Source: Shewanella marina JCM 15074 (GTDB lineage Bacteria; Pseudomonadota; Gammaproteobacteria; Enterobacterales; Shewanellaceae). From it: a DNA stretch of 64,000 nt. Every line of letters begins with the position of its first letter. Positions within the stretch are counted from its first letter, which is position 1. The stretch covers positions 62,001-126,000 of the forward strand of contig NZ_BALM01000002.1 of the NCBI RefSeq assembly GCF_000614975.1, written 5' to 3'. A program made the translations under genes and the position numbers. Shown piece by piece: positions 46,652 through 56,006 of this stretch. The notes under the pieces were generated by a model that saw nothing but the letters and a program-made list of their open reading frames with translations, was not told the DNA's origin and searched no databases.

Positions 46652-47508
46652 TGTTACTGAGCATATTAACTATTTTATTGGTGTTGTTAAGTGGGCTGAT
46701 AGCTTGGCAATTAACCCTATGGTATCGACAGCAGGCAATAAAAGCCCAAATTAAGCATTACCTTAATATTGAAAAAGAGCGGCCATTATCTCGATTGCAA
46801 ACTTTGATTAATCAGGTTGGGGATAAACACCAACAAGAATTTGCACAACAGTTTGCCGAGGCGGGTTTTTATAATTTTCCTATTGCACGTTACTACCTCG
46901 TCATTAAGTTTGGATTGATTACCGTAATGGCCCTTGCGGTGGTGTTGTCAAATTTAACGCCATTGATCAAAGTGTGTGTCGCCAGTGCCAGTTTAGTGGC
47001 GATTATTATTGTGCCGAACATATTGTTAGATCTTCGTAAACGCGCCTTAATTACTAAAGTTTCGCGGCAACTGCCTTATATGCTGGATATGATGGCAGTT
47101 TGTGTGCAAACCGGCATGACACTAGAAGCATCGTTAACTTACCTTGGCAAAGAGCTTGAGCCATTTGATAAAGATCTTTGTTTCCAGATCCGCAAGACAG
47201 CGACTAATGCTCATGTTAAAGGGCTTGAAAAAGCATTAATGAATTTAAGTGAACGCTTGCCTACGCCAGAAGTGCGTAGCTTTGTATTAACCTTGATTCA
47301 GAATTTGCAATACGGGACTTCAATTTCCAATGTATTAAGTTCATTAGCGAAAGATATGAGAAAGATGCAACTACTTGAAGCAGAAGAAAAAATGGGTAAG
47401 TTATCGGCAAAAATGAGTGTGCCACTGATTTTATTTATTTTAATGCCCATTGTGGTGTTGATTCTTGGCCCCGGAATTATGCAGCTCTCTGTGGGAGGTG
47501 TGCAATGA
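46651..47508 (+). CDS. tadC: Tad pilus inner-membrane platform protein TadC
   Basis: The 285-residue GspF-like protein has an N-terminal helix (2-20), two central helices (about 90-130) and a C-terminal one (about 260-280). The cytoplasmic core has RQLPYMLDMMAVCVQTGMTLEASLTYLGKE and LPTPEVRSFVLTLIQNLQYGTSISNVLSSLAKDMRK, typical of TadC. It works with TadB. The gene overlaps tadB and tadD by one and four bases. Confidence 0.94.
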   Translation: MLLSILTILLVLLSGLIAWQLTLWYRQQAIKAQIKHYLNIEKERPLSRLQTLINQVGDKHQQEFAQQFAEAGFYNFPIARYYLVIKFGLITVMALAVVLSNLTPLIKVCVASASLVAIIIVPNILLDLRKRALITKVSRQLPYMLDMMAVCVQTGMTLEASLTYLGKELEPFDKDLCFQIRKTATNAHVKGLEKALMNLSERLPTPEVRSFVLTLIQNLQYGTSISNVLSSLAKDMRKMQLLEAEEKMGKLSAKMSVPLILFILMPIVVLILGPGIMQLSVGGVQ

Positions 47509-48272
47509 TACGTCATTATGTAGCGCAATGTACTCGGTTAACCTGTTTAGTCGGCTGTCTGTTGTTATCGGCATGCACCACAAATTTGCCCAATAATCAG
47601 CTGGCTGCGGAAGATTTAAAAGCCATTAAAAATTACCCCGCCTTAATCAAGCATTACAAACAGGCGCTGCAAGTATCTGCTAATGACCCATTGATTATGC
47701 TTAATTTAGCGGAGTCTTATTGGTTAGCCAATGATATTGAATCTGCCCAGTTTTATGTTGAGCAGTTACAACAGCAGCACTATCAAAACGCCAAGTTATA
47801 TTACTTAGCGGCTAATATTGCCAGCGAAAGTGGTCACTATCAGCAGGCGATCGCTGACTTAAAGCAGGCACAACAATTAGGTTATAAGCATTCAGATTTG
47901 TTTATTAAGTTAGGGATTGCATATACCTATAATCAAGATTATCAACTTGCTAAACAAGCATTTAATCAGGCTCGATTACTGGGACATGATGAAATTGGTG
48001 TTAAAAATAATCTGGCGGTTATGTATATCGCGCAGGGCGAAGATCAAGTGGCGGTTGATTTACTTTATCCCTTGTATTTACAACAGCCTAAGCTTGAAAA
48101 AATTAAGGTTAATTTAGCGATTGCATTATTAAAGCAAGGTAACCAGCAATTGGCGCAGCACATATTAGGGCGCCAATTAAGTGCACAACAACTTGAGCAA
48201 TTACAAGCCGCACTGACAAGGAATGTGCCAGTGCCAAATCAGCAACAGGATGTGGATCATGAACAAATCTAA
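47505..48272 (+). CDS. tadD: Tad pilus TPR lipoprotein TadD
   Basis: The 255-residue product has a lipoprotein signal with cysteine at residue 24 (LVGCLLLSAC) and then TPR-like repeats. They include YKQALQVSANDPLIMLNLAESYWLAND, YQQAIADLKQAQQLGYKHSDLFIKLGIAYTYNQDYQLAKQAF and LGHDEIGVKNNLAVMYIAQGE. TadD supports secretin assembly in the outer membrane. It overlaps tadC by four bases and its 3' end overlaps tadE by 14 bases. Confidence 0.9.
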   Translation: MIRHYVAQCTRLTCLVGCLLLSACTTNLPNNQLAAEDLKAIKNYPALIKHYKQALQVSANDPLIMLNLAESYWLANDIESAQFYVEQLQQQHYQNAKLYYLAANIASESGHYQQAIADLKQAQQLGYKHSDLFIKLGIAYTYNQDYQLAKQAFNQARLLGHDEIGVKNNLAVMYIAQGEDQVAVDLLYPLYLQQPKLEKIKVNLAIALLKQGNQQLAQHILGRQLSAQQLEQLQAALTRNVPVPNQQQDVDHEQI

Positions 48273-48738
48273 ACAGGGTGGCGTATTTACCGTTGAATTT
48301 GCACTGGCCAGTTTTATCTTGTTTATTGTCAGTTTTGGCGCGTTTGAACTGTGCCGTTATATCTATTTGGTTAACTTAACCAATACTGCGATTAGTGAAT
48401 CAGCGCGTGATACCAAAGTACATTGGCACTATGGCGAAGGTAGTAATGTTAATTATAACGATCGCTTAACAGACATGTTTAAGCAACAAGGACAACTGTG
48501 GCGTTATCTTGCGATTGACCCTGAGCTATTTCATTTAGATATCTGTTATTTCGAGAGTTATGACGACGTAAAAAGCAAGCAAAGTATCTGTAGTGACAGT
48601 GCCGATAAAAGTGTATTTGCCCAATATACTTTGACTTATGATTACCAGCCTCTCATGGCTTTTACTGGAATAGGGCAACATCAAATTACCCGTAAGATAT
48701 TAGCCGTTCAAGAACAACAAGGATGGGACTCATTATGA
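48259..48738 (+). CDS. tadE: Pseudopilin-like TadE
   Basis: The 159-residue product starts MNKSKQGGVFTVEFALASFILFIVSFGAFELCRYIYL. The G-G-V-F-T-V-E-F stretch is the TadE prepilin cleavage region with its key glutamate, followed by one membrane helix and a periplasmic domain with a cysteine pair. It is processed by TadV. An upstream frame start at 48223 would add 12 residues encoded within tadD; the ATG at 48259 gives the normal leader. The stop overlaps tadF (ATGA). Confidence 0.88.
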   Translation: MNKSKQGGVFTVEFALASFILFIVSFGAFELCRYIYLVNLTNTAISESARDTKVHWHYGEGSNVNYNDRLTDMFKQQGQLWRYLAIDPELFHLDICYFESYDDVKSKQSICSDSADKSVFAQYTLTYDYQPLMAFTGIGQHQITRKILAVQEQQGWDSL

Positions 48739-49286
48739 AAAAGCGACAACAAGGATCGTTTGTAGTTGAGTTATCATTTGTGCTGATTTTTTTTAGCTTC
48801 GTGATCGTTTTTATGGCCGATATTGCCATGCAACTTTTTCATCAATCTAACTTACAGCGTGCCAGCTATTCATTAGTGAATGTGCTTAAAGAGCGAAGCC
48901 GTTTTTATATTGATATTGATGAAGATAAACATCAAATTATTCGATTTCAGGTTGATGATAATGATTTGAAAGACATGCAGATCATGGCTGATAGATTACT
49001 TAATTCATCAAACGAAAAGCCTGTCAATTATGGCATTAGGATTGAGTCATTAAGTAATAGTGCAATGAGAAATAATCCAAGTTTAGTTGAGTTTGGATTA
49101 TTAAGTTGTCTATCAGATGATAAATTAAAAACAGATTCTCCTTTGTTACCTAATAATCTTGAAGAGTCTGAATATACTCTTTATCAAGTGAGTTTATGTT
49201 ACCAAATCGATTCTTGGTTTAGCCGTTTAATTAACTTAGATGATAAGCATACCATTGCTTCATCTGCTGTAATGGTGGGCCGTTAA
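48735..49286 (+). CDS. tadF: Pseudopilin-like TadF
   Basis: The 183-residue product begins MKKRQQGSFVVELSFVLIFFSFVIVFMADIAMQLFHQ, a TadF-type leader with a short basic region, the G-S-F-V-V-E-L cleavage region and one membrane helix. The periplasmic part has two cysteines (SCLSDD and SLCYQI). It is processed by TadV and joins the pilus base with TadE. It overlaps tadE by four bases and is one base from tadG. Confidence 0.88.
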   Translation: MKKRQQGSFVVELSFVLIFFSFVIVFMADIAMQLFHQSNLQRASYSLVNVLKERSRFYIDIDEDKHQIIRFQVDDNDLKDMQIMADRLLNSSNEKPVNYGIRIESLSNSAMRNNPSLVEFGLLSCLSDDKLKTDSPLLPNNLEESEYTLYQVSLCYQIDSWFSRLINLDDKHTIASSAVMVGR

Positions 49287-49287
49287 T

Positions 49288-51183
49288 ATGAAAAGTTATC
49301 GTAAACAACGTGGCGCAGCAGCCATCTATACCGCAATGTTATTAGTGCCTCTATTTGGCACGGTATTTTTAGCATTAGAGGGAACACGTTATGTACAACA
49401 GCAGAATCGATTAGCTGATGCCAGTGAGGCTGCTGCATTGGCTGTGGCTTCAGTGGGTGGCGGTCAAGGTGACAGTAATAAGTTAGCAAGGGCTTATGTA
49501 CAGCATTATATGCCGCAACAACAAGGTGCTGCCGTTGATAATGTAGAAGTGGCTATTACTCGAGATAAGCAATTTGTACAGTACAAGGTAGTCGCAAATA
49601 CCAATCATCTCTCTTGGCTCTCTAGCTCATTGATCCCGAGCTTTGAAGAGCAAGTGACTGTTGCTAATAAAGCGATTGCTCGAAATTATCATTATGGCTT
49701 AGAAAATTTAGATTTAGTTTTTGTGGCTGACTTTTCCAGTTCAATGGCTGATGAAGATGATATATGGACTGAAAAAGATGAGCATGAAATTGACGTTCTA
49801 AAAGAGGCAATTCGTTATATCGTTGAAGGTTTAGCGAAAGACGATAATGGTGATGTGGTAAATGAGTTACCGCAAATAGGAATTGTACCATTTAACTTAC
49901 GTGTGCGTGAGCTAAATGAAAGTACGAATAAAGCTTGGTGCCCAACTTATTTATCTTATAACGACGTTGTTAATAAAGCTTCAGGATTAAAATATGCCGA
50001 TGTCGATTGGCAAGCTTGGTCAGATCAATCTTATGCAAGTTTAAAAACCTGTGCAGATGGCGGAGAGTGCCCTGTTGGTGATCAAAATGAAGCTAAATTT
50101 ATTCGAATGGCGTTAAAATTTGATGAATTTGCTGAAAGAGATAATCGAGCAGGAAATACTCACGAATTATCAGGCCTATTTCCTAAAAATTCAGATAGTG
50201 AAGATGTTGGATTTATTGATGATCGTATTTTTATTGATTTTGGTGTAACGGCCTCTATTGATATTTCTAATCTCGATTATTTAACCGAGCACCAATCTTC
50301 ATTTCACTTATTGGACGTGGCAGGTGGTTCAGATTTAACTAATATTGTTGGACCGATTAGTTATGAACAAGATAAAGCCTTATATCCATTAGATAAACGT
50401 CAATACTTGAACTTTTGTCGTCAGCCCGATGAAGATCATGAATATGGTGATGATGAGCATTACCATGACTTAGTTATTAAAGATGGTTATGTGCGTTGTG
50501 ATGATGATAAAGATGACGACGATGGTGATGATGATGATCACGAATATCATTATGGTGCTAACTTCTATACCTTAGATTTAGACCAAGGGTTAACTACAGA
50601 ACAGAAGCTCGACAAACTTGATGAGATGTGGCCACAAGGGGGCAGTGCGGCATACCAAGGCTTAATTCGTGGCGCACAAATGTTACATGATAGTCATGAC
50701 TCTGAGCGGGTGAAATTGATTCTAATGGTATTAGATGAAGATTATGACGGCGATGAGGATGACTGTGGTGAAGATAAGAGTCGTGATGATGACGAAAGCC
50801 AAAACGCCTGCGCTTTTTATGATTTAGTCGAAGCGGGTTTATGTTCTAACTTACGTAAACAATTTGGTGAGGGACAACTTCATATCGGGTTAGTTGGTAT
50901 CGATATGGAATATGAAAAAGATGACGATGATGAACTGGGTGTTTTAGCTATTCACCAATGTGCTGGCTATCAGTTGAATGGTAAAAAACTTGATGAAAAA
51001 TTTTTGTTTGCTGAACTTGATGATGAATTAGACGATGATGTCAATCCTCCTTCATTGGAAAGTGATGATAAAGATGCACTCGATAAACTTATTAAACAAA
51101 TAAAAACACTACTTGAACTCGACAACGAACACGGCGCAGCATCAGGCGTAAGCACCTTACACTACCGCCATTTAGAGCATTAA
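49288..51183 (+). CDS. tadG: Acidic TadG with von Willebrand A-like domain
   Basis: TadG-type proteins sit in the envelope and help pilus function. This 631-residue form begins MKSYRKQRGAAAIYTAMLLVPLFGTVFLALEGTRYV, a TadE/TadG-like membrane anchor. A VWA domain starts near residue 140 with MIDAS motif D148-F-S-S-S (FVADFSSSMADEDD). The rest is strikingly acidic: near residues 405-420 a run of Asp with few interruptions (DDDKDDDDGDDDDHEYH), and others near 485-505 and 585-600. It also has several cysteine and histidine residues. The overall length is larger than many TadG proteins (about 500-550). Calcium or metal binding is plausible. It follows tadF by one base and precedes an OmpA-like gene. 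Confidence 0.82.
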   Translation: MKSYRKQRGAAAIYTAMLLVPLFGTVFLALEGTRYVQQQNRLADASEAAALAVASVGGGQGDSNKLARAYVQHYMPQQQGAAVDNVEVAITRDKQFVQYKVVANTNHLSWLSSSLIPSFEEQVTVANKAIARNYHYGLENLDLVFVADFSSSMADEDDIWTEKDEHEIDVLKEAIRYIVEGLAKDDNGDVVNELPQIGIVPFNLRVRELNESTNKAWCPTYLSYNDVVNKASGLKYADVDWQAWSDQSYASLKTCADGGECPVGDQNEAKFIRMALKFDEFAERDNRAGNTHELSGLFPKNSDSEDVGFIDDRIFIDFGVTASIDISNLDYLTEHQSSFHLLDVAGGSDLTNIVGPISYEQDKALYPLDKRQYLNFCRQPDEDHEYGDDEHYHDLVIKDGYVRCDDDKDDDDGDDDDHEYHYGANFYTLDLDQGLTTEQKLDKLDEMWPQGGSAAYQGLIRGAQMLHDSHDSERVKLILMVLDEDYDGDEDDCGEDKSRDDDESQNACAFYDLVEAGLCSNLRKQFGEGQLHIGLVGIDMEYEKDDDDELGVLAIHQCAGYQLNGKKLDEKFLFAELDDELDDDVNPPSLESDDKDALDKLIKQIKTLLELDNEHGAASGVSTLHYRHLEH

Positions 51184-51194
51184 GGTTGAAAATA

Positions 51195-51845
51195 ATGAAT
51201 AATAAAATGAGCAATACCACAGGCCTATGTGCAGCGTTATTCTCGCTCTTGGGGATGGTGAATAGCGCGATGGCCGCCGATGTTAATCAGCAGATTGAAA
51301 CCTTCTGTGCGGGTCAAGATTACAACTTACAACAAACGGTAAAAATTGGTGACGTGGTTGCGATTGCCAATCATCGTGATGGTTATTTGCAGATTAATCA
51401 AACAGTGGATAATGAACAAGTCAAGCAAGCGCTATTACGCTTAGCGCAACTGTCAGCCACAGATCTTGATTGTATGGAATACCTTAACAGCCGTAATCTC
51501 ATCACGACGAAAGCGGATAAAGCGCTATTGGCCCGAGTCTATTTTAATTTTGATAGCAGTGAATTAACGCCTGAATCAAAGACTATTTTAGATAAGATAG
51601 TGCAGCAGCTTAAACAGCAGCCACAAGTGATTACATTAGCGGGCCATACCGATGCACAAGGTCGTAAAGCTTATAATCAGGTATTAGGCTTGCAACGGGC
51701 TGAGCAATCAGCAACTTATATGACTCAGCAGCAATTAGAGCCTACTCAAATTAAGACGCAGAGTTATGGCGAGTTACAACCGATAGACACGAACTCCACT
51801 GCACAGGGGCGTCAGCAAAATAGACGTGTTGATATTAATTTATAA
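51195..51845 (+). CDS. OmpA-like peptidoglycan-binding protein at the end of the Tad operon
   Basis: The 216-residue precursor has a signal peptide (ends VNSAMAA, cleavage near residue 30) and a C-terminal OmpA/MotB domain (from about 105). This carries RVYFNFDSSELTPESKTILDKIVQQL, LAGHTDAQGRKAYNQVLGLQRAEQSATYM and SYGELQPIDTN plus the final NRRVDINL. It anchors to peptidoglycan. ATG 51195 follows AAGG at nine bases; a TTG at 51186 is an alternative. It lies 11 bases past tadG, so it likely belongs to the operon and ties the Tad base to the cell wall, an inference from position. Confidence 0.85.
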   Translation: MNNKMSNTTGLCAALFSLLGMVNSAMAADVNQQIETFCAGQDYNLQQTVKIGDVVAIANHRDGYLQINQTVDNEQVKQALLRLAQLSATDLDCMEYLNSRNLITTKADKALLARVYFNFDSSELTPESKTILDKIVQQLKQQPQVITLAGHTDAQGRKAYNQVLGLQRAEQSATYMTQQQLEPTQIKTQSYGELQPIDTNSTAQGRQQNRRVDINL

Positions 51846-51966
51846 GGCTTATTAAATTATAGTCATTTTAATAACACGGTTATTTTAATCGCGCAGATAA
51901 GTTTACAGGGAATAATTAAGATTAAGGAAATATAGATATATCCTTTTGTGATTATTCGTTACTCTA

Positions 51967-51989
51967 AATAGGTCATTTAATGGCCTATT
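51967..51989. other. Hairpin in the narK1 leader
   Basis: AATAGGTCAT and ATGGCCTATT (51967-51976 and 51980-51989) form a ten-pair stem with one G-U pair and a three-base loop. It ends five bases before the GGAGT ribosome site of the first narK gene, so it may influence translation start; it has no T tract. Confidence 0.4.
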
Positions 51990-52003
51990 AAAATGGAGTA
52001 AGA

Positions 52004-53278
52004 ATGAATATTCAGCAGCGTAACTCATATTTGGCTCTTACTATGGCAACGTTGGCTTTTGCCGCATGTTTTTCTGTTTGGACTTTGTATTCAATTTTAG
52101 GAATAGAATTAAAGGAGCAGCTAAACTTAACTACAACCGAGTTTGGTATGTTACTGGCTGCCCCAATATTTACAGGTGCTATTTTAAGAATACCGGTTGG
52201 ATTTTTAGCTGAAAAAGTATCATGCCGTTCTTTTTTATTTTGGCAAATGTTATTTACTGTCCCACCTCTTTTTTATCTATTTTATGTCGATAGTTATAAC
52301 GGATATATCGTTACAGGTTTCTTACTTGGATTCTCGGGTGTCGCGTTTACTATAGGTATTCGCTATGTTACCGATTGGTTTGAAACCAAAAAACAAGGAG
52401 TAGCCTTAGGGATATTTGGTGCGGGTAATGCTGGTGCAGCTATTACTTTAGTACTCGTTCCAATTATTGTTGAGCACTTCGGCTGGCAGTGGATAGGTTC
52501 ATTTTATGGGGGAGGAATGATTGCAATTGCTATTTTATTTCGATTATTCGCACCTGAAGTTAATTCTTTTTATAAAGAAAAGCAGCAAAAAGAACATCTT
52601 GAGTATTATTTAAAACCATTGAAACATCTACAAGTGTGGCGATTTGGGCTTTATTATTACTTTGTTTTTGGTAGTTTTTTAGCATTACTTTTATGGCTGC
52701 CTCAATATTATATGACAGCATATCAATTGCCATTAACTCAAGCTTTAACCTTAACTTTATTATTTGTAACTAGCTCAAGCATTGCACGTGCTGTTGGTGG
52801 TTGGTTTGCTGATAATTATGGGGCTAGAGCCGTTAATTGGAGTGCTTTTGGGATCTGCTTAGTTTGTTTATTTTTTTTGAGTTATCCGCCAACGACGATG
52901 ACCGTTCATGGTGTGAATAAAGATGTCACGGTTGCGATTAACGTTAATGTATGGTTTTTCACATTGTTAATCTTGATTATTGGACTGGCTCAAGGATTTG
53001 GCCGTGCCAGTATTTATAAAACGATTTATGATTATTATCCACATCACATGGGCAGTGTCGGTGGGGTTGTAGCTGCTGTAGGCGCATTAGGTGGTTGCAC
53101 CTTGCCAATTTTATTTGGTATCGCAGTTGATGTTATTGGTGTTTATAGTGCCTGTTTTATGTTGCTATATGGTGTATTAGCAAGCTGTATGATCGTAATG
53201 TACTTTGCTATTCGGGCTGAAAGAAAGCAAACGTTATTACAAGAAGCCATTGCTAATAATTTTTTAGAAAAGGATTAA
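52004..53278 (+). CDS. narK1: Nitrate/nitrite transporter of the NarK1 type
   Basis: This 424-residue major facilitator protein has 12 membrane helices. It has the nitrate signatures of the NarK/NasA family, FGMLLAAPIFTGAILRIPVGFLAEK in TM2 with the conserved arginine, GIFGAGNAGAAITLVLVP in TM5 and the related GGVVAAVGALGGCTLPILFG in TM11. Its shorter length and lack of the long N-terminal extension place it in the NarK1-like subgroup, often described as a proton-linked nitrate importer. It stands alone before the convergent narL-narX pair; the two NarK genes bracket the regulators. Confidence 0.88.
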   Translation: MNIQQRNSYLALTMATLAFAACFSVWTLYSILGIELKEQLNLTTTEFGMLLAAPIFTGAILRIPVGFLAEKVSCRSFLFWQMLFTVPPLFYLFYVDSYNGYIVTGFLLGFSGVAFTIGIRYVTDWFETKKQGVALGIFGAGNAGAAITLVLVPIIVEHFGWQWIGSFYGGGMIAIAILFRLFAPEVNSFYKEKQQKEHLEYYLKPLKHLQVWRFGLYYYFVFGSFLALLLWLPQYYMTAYQLPLTQALTLTLLFVTSSSIARAVGGWFADNYGARAVNWSAFGICLVCLFFLSYPPTTMTVHGVNKDVTVAINVNVWFFTLLILIIGLAQGFGRASIYKTIYDYYPHHMGSVGGVVAAVGALGGCTLPILFGIAVDVIGVYSACFMLLYGVLASCMIVMYFAIRAERKQTLLQEAIANNFLEKD

Positions 53279-53290
53279 TCTAGCTTTAAT

Positions 53291-53932
53291 TTATAAGGTT
53301 ATTTTATTATCAACCGCCCATAGGACGACCTCAATTCGACTTTTTAAGCCTAATTTCTTGAGTAAATTTTTGACATGAACTTTGACGGTCGATTCAGTTA
53401 TCCCTAGCTTTTTTGCAATCTCTTTATTGCTTTTTCCTGCTGCGATGAGCTTTAAGTTTTGTAACTCACGTTGAGTTAACAGCTCTAAGTGGGATGTTTG
53501 GTTGCTGTCAGTGCGTAATGACTTAGCCATTATTTGGGTTAATGGCGAACTGATAACAAATTCACCGCGTAGGGCAAGATGGATTTTTTCTATTAACTCT
53601 TCGGGCTCTGAGTCTTTGAGTAGATAGCCATCGCTATTGAATTTAATGGCTTGTAGCACATCACTTTCATTATCTGAAACAGTAAAAATAATAATTTTAC
53701 TGTTAATATCTGCATTTTTTAATGAAATAAGCGTATCAATACCATTAAGTTGCTTCATATTGAGATCGAGTAGTACAAGATCGGGTTTATGTTGTAGTGC
53801 AAGTATAATCCCTTCTTCGCCTGAGCTGGCTTGAGCTATAACATCAAGATTATCTTCTAATGAGATTAATTGAGCGAGACCTTGTCGTAGGGCGGGGTGA
53901 TCGTCAACGAGTAAAATAGTCGCATTTTCCAT
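53291..53932 (-). CDS. narL: NarL/NarP-type nitrate response regulator
   Basis: The 213-residue protein has an N-terminal receiver domain (D10-D11 acidic pair, phosphoacceptor D56 in LVLLDLNM, conserved lysine in LLKDSEPEE) and a C-terminal LuxR HTH (LTQRELQNLKLIAAGKSNKEIAKKLGITESTVKVHVKNLLKKLG). This is NarL/NarP-like; NarL and NarP cannot be separated reliably by sequence alone, and the symbol follows its pairing with the sensor gene next door. It lies 18 bases downstream of the sensor and is the last gene of that minus-strand unit. Confidence 0.88.
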   Translation of the reverse strand: MENATILLVDDHPALRQGLAQLISLEDNLDVIAQASSGEEGIILALQHKPDLVLLDLNMKQLNGIDTLISLKNADINSKIIIFTVSDNESDVLQAIKFNSDGYLLKDSEPEELIEKIHLALRGEFVISSPLTQIMAKSLRTDSNQTSHLELLTQRELQNLKLIAAGKSNKEIAKKLGITESTVKVHVKNLLKKLGLKSRIEVVLWAVDNKITL

Positions 53933-53950
53933 ATTATTACCTTATCGATA

Positions 53951-55678
53951 TTATGGGTTGAAAGTCATTGTGATTATCGTTCCCGATGGATTCTTGTTTG
54001 CTAATACTAATTTACCAGATAAGGATAGAGTTCGCTCTCTCATAATATTGAGGCCAAAGTGTCCTTTATTCGTTTTATCTATATTAAATCCCTGCCCATC
54101 ATCCCATATCGTTAACACAATTAATGACTCATTTTGTGTTAAAGATATCCCCGCAGTTGTTGCTTTTGCATGTCGCTGTATATTTGATAATGCTTCTCTT
54201 ATGATTTGAAGTAAATGAATTTCTTGATTAGCAGATAAACAGTTTTGTTCAATATTATAATTAAATCGAATAGGGTGTTGGCATTTCTGACTAAATTCCG
54301 CCACAGTGCCTTGCAGGGCACTTTCTATGGTTGGCGCATCGAGTTTTAAGCGGAAAGTCGTTAGTAATTCTCGTAATTGTAGATAGGCATTATTTAAGCC
54401 TAACTTTATTTCAGAAATCGTTTCATCAATTTGAGGTTTTGGGACTTGTTTTTCCATTTTACGTGTTAATAGGCTCATTTGTACCTTTAGGAAGGACAAT
54501 GATTGCGCTAGTGAGTCATGTAATTCTCTGGCAATAATGGCTCGTTCTTCAGATATGAGTAATCGATTCTCGGTATTTTTTTGTTGTTCAAGTTCTATGG
54601 CCGTTGCCACTATATCGGCCATTGCTTGCAGTAATTGTTCTTGCCATGCTTGTGCTGTGTAATTTGGCGGAAGTTGCCAGATGATATCACCAAAAATCTT
54701 ATTATGTTTTTTCAGTGAAAATTGTAGCGTATGCACAAAAGTATCATCATTTTTCATCTCTTTTGCTCTATATATTATTAGCTTATCAAGCTGTTTATGG
54801 ATCAGTTTAATTGAAATTCTTCCTGCGCTAATTAATTCTTCAACATCGTTAATAATGTCATGTTTTATTTGGTGGTAATCTTGGGTTGTAAGCTGTCTAG
54901 CAGTTTTATATAGCAGCGCTAATGATTGATTACTGCGGGTCAATTCAGTTGTTTTTTGTTGTACTCTTTGCTCATAATCTTGGTAGGTGCAACTAAGTTG
55001 TGTCGACATCTGTTTAATGGTGGTTGCGAGGAGACCTAATTCATTATTCGCATCAAAGGTAATTTTAGTCTCAAAGTTACCTTTGCCTGCTTGTTCTGCC
55101 ACATAGACAAGGTTTCTTAGGGGGATGATTAAGATTTGATTTAATTTAATCAGTGCAAAGGCACTAATGATCAAAATAATAAAAACAGCAATACTTTGAA
55201 TTAATCTAAGTAAACTTAATTTATGTTCAGATTCTAGTTGGATTAAATAAACAAGTTTATTTATTTCGTCTGTTAATAAGTCATAATCTTGTGGCGTTGG
55301 TTGCTTATTATCTCTATATAAAATTTGCCACTGCTCTATTATTTTAAGATATTGTTCTTTAACTGATTTTTCATTAATGCTGGTATCAAAACTTGTTTGC
55401 TTTAAGTTGGCTAATTTATCATTAAAAATAGTTTTTTCTTGTATCTGCTCAGTATTCGATAGTAAATCTGCACGCGACACTCGCATGAGGTGTAGTCGTA
55501 ATGCGCCACTTTTATTGAGTAATTCAGCATCACCCGCTAATCGTTCAGTCACTAAAATTGATGAAATCATACTGACTAATGCCAGCGTGATAATAATCGA
55601 AATATATAATCCTGCAGTTGCAATTAATGATGCGTCATTGTGATGTTCTGGTTGTTCTAATGTATTGCTACTTGTCAT
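53951..55678 (-). CDS. narX: NarX/NarQ-type nitrate sensor histidine kinase
   Basis: The 575-residue protein has TM1 at about 23-45, a periplasmic sensor domain with a P-box-like sequence (AELLNKSGALRLHLMRVSR near 56-75), and TM2 at about 163-185. A HAMP segment follows (LIIPLRNLVYVAEQAGKGNFETKITFDANNELG), then a GAF-like linker and a HisKA_3 box with histidine in ISEERAIIARELHDSLAQSLSFLKVQMSL. The HATPase_c comes last, with WDDGQGFNID and GHFGLNIMRERTLSL. It senses nitrate and nitrite and phosphorylates the adjacent regulator. The start ATG 55678 gives a short cytoplasmic N-terminus of about 20 residues. It is divergent from narK2. Confidence 0.9.
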   Translation of the reverse strand: MTSSNTLEQPEHHNDASLIATAGLYISIIITLALVSMISSILVTERLAGDAELLNKSGALRLHLMRVSRADLLSNTEQIQEKTIFNDKLANLKQTSFDTSINEKSVKEQYLKIIEQWQILYRDNKQPTPQDYDLLTDEINKLVYLIQLESEHKLSLLRLIQSIAVFIILIISAFALIKLNQILIIPLRNLVYVAEQAGKGNFETKITFDANNELGLLATTIKQMSTQLSCTYQDYEQRVQQKTTELTRSNQSLALLYKTARQLTTQDYHQIKHDIINDVEELISAGRISIKLIHKQLDKLIIYRAKEMKNDDTFVHTLQFSLKKHNKIFGDIIWQLPPNYTAQAWQEQLLQAMADIVATAIELEQQKNTENRLLISEERAIIARELHDSLAQSLSFLKVQMSLLTRKMEKQVPKPQIDETISEIKLGLNNAYLQLRELLTTFRLKLDAPTIESALQGTVAEFSQKCQHPIRFNYNIEQNCLSANQEIHLLQIIREALSNIQRHAKATTAGISLTQNESLIVLTIWDDGQGFNIDKTNKGHFGLNIMRERTLSLSGKLVLANKNPSGTIITMTFNP

Positions 55679-56006
55679 GGCAATATGCCTATATTTAATT
55701 GTTTTATGAGACTACTACCAAATTTTCCACCCTGAGCATTCACTATATAAGAATATATTTATATTGTTTAAAAACAAAGCTGTATGCTTGTTTTTTGGCT
55801 AATACTTTGGTGGTAGTTTTGTGGTGAACAACAATTTTTAACAGTAAAAAGAATGATCTCAGTCAAATCATCATTATACGTGGATGTTAGTTTCTCGTTA
55901 AATATAAGTAAACCTTGGTGACCATTGCTTGGATAAACGACGTTAATTTCTTAATCAATTATCAACCGTTTAGCTAGCAACATATTCGCCATGATTGGAG
56001 AAGCGA
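55679..56006. other. Divergent control region between narX and narK2
   Basis: About 330 bases without a gene. They hold an FNR-like site at 55853-55866 and, on both strands, several TACCAAA/TACCACC-like heptamers that resemble the NarL consensus TACYYMT loosely. This is the obvious place for anaerobic and nitrate control of narK2 and narG. Confidence 0.5.
55853..55866. promoter_or_regulatory. FNR/EtrA-like site upstream of narK2-narGHJI
   Basis: ATGATCTCAGTCAA matches TTGAT-N4-ATCAA at 8 of 10 informative positions. It lies about 140 bases before the narK2 start codon. narK and narG promoters of enterobacteria are classic FNR targets, so the position makes sense. It is a sequence match only. 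Confidence 0.5.

Noticed and set aside
50500..50550. Low-complexity repeat or sequencing error in the Asp-rich part of tadG
   Set aside because: The frame stays open through it and codons vary (gat and gac), so it is a genuine acidic coding segment.
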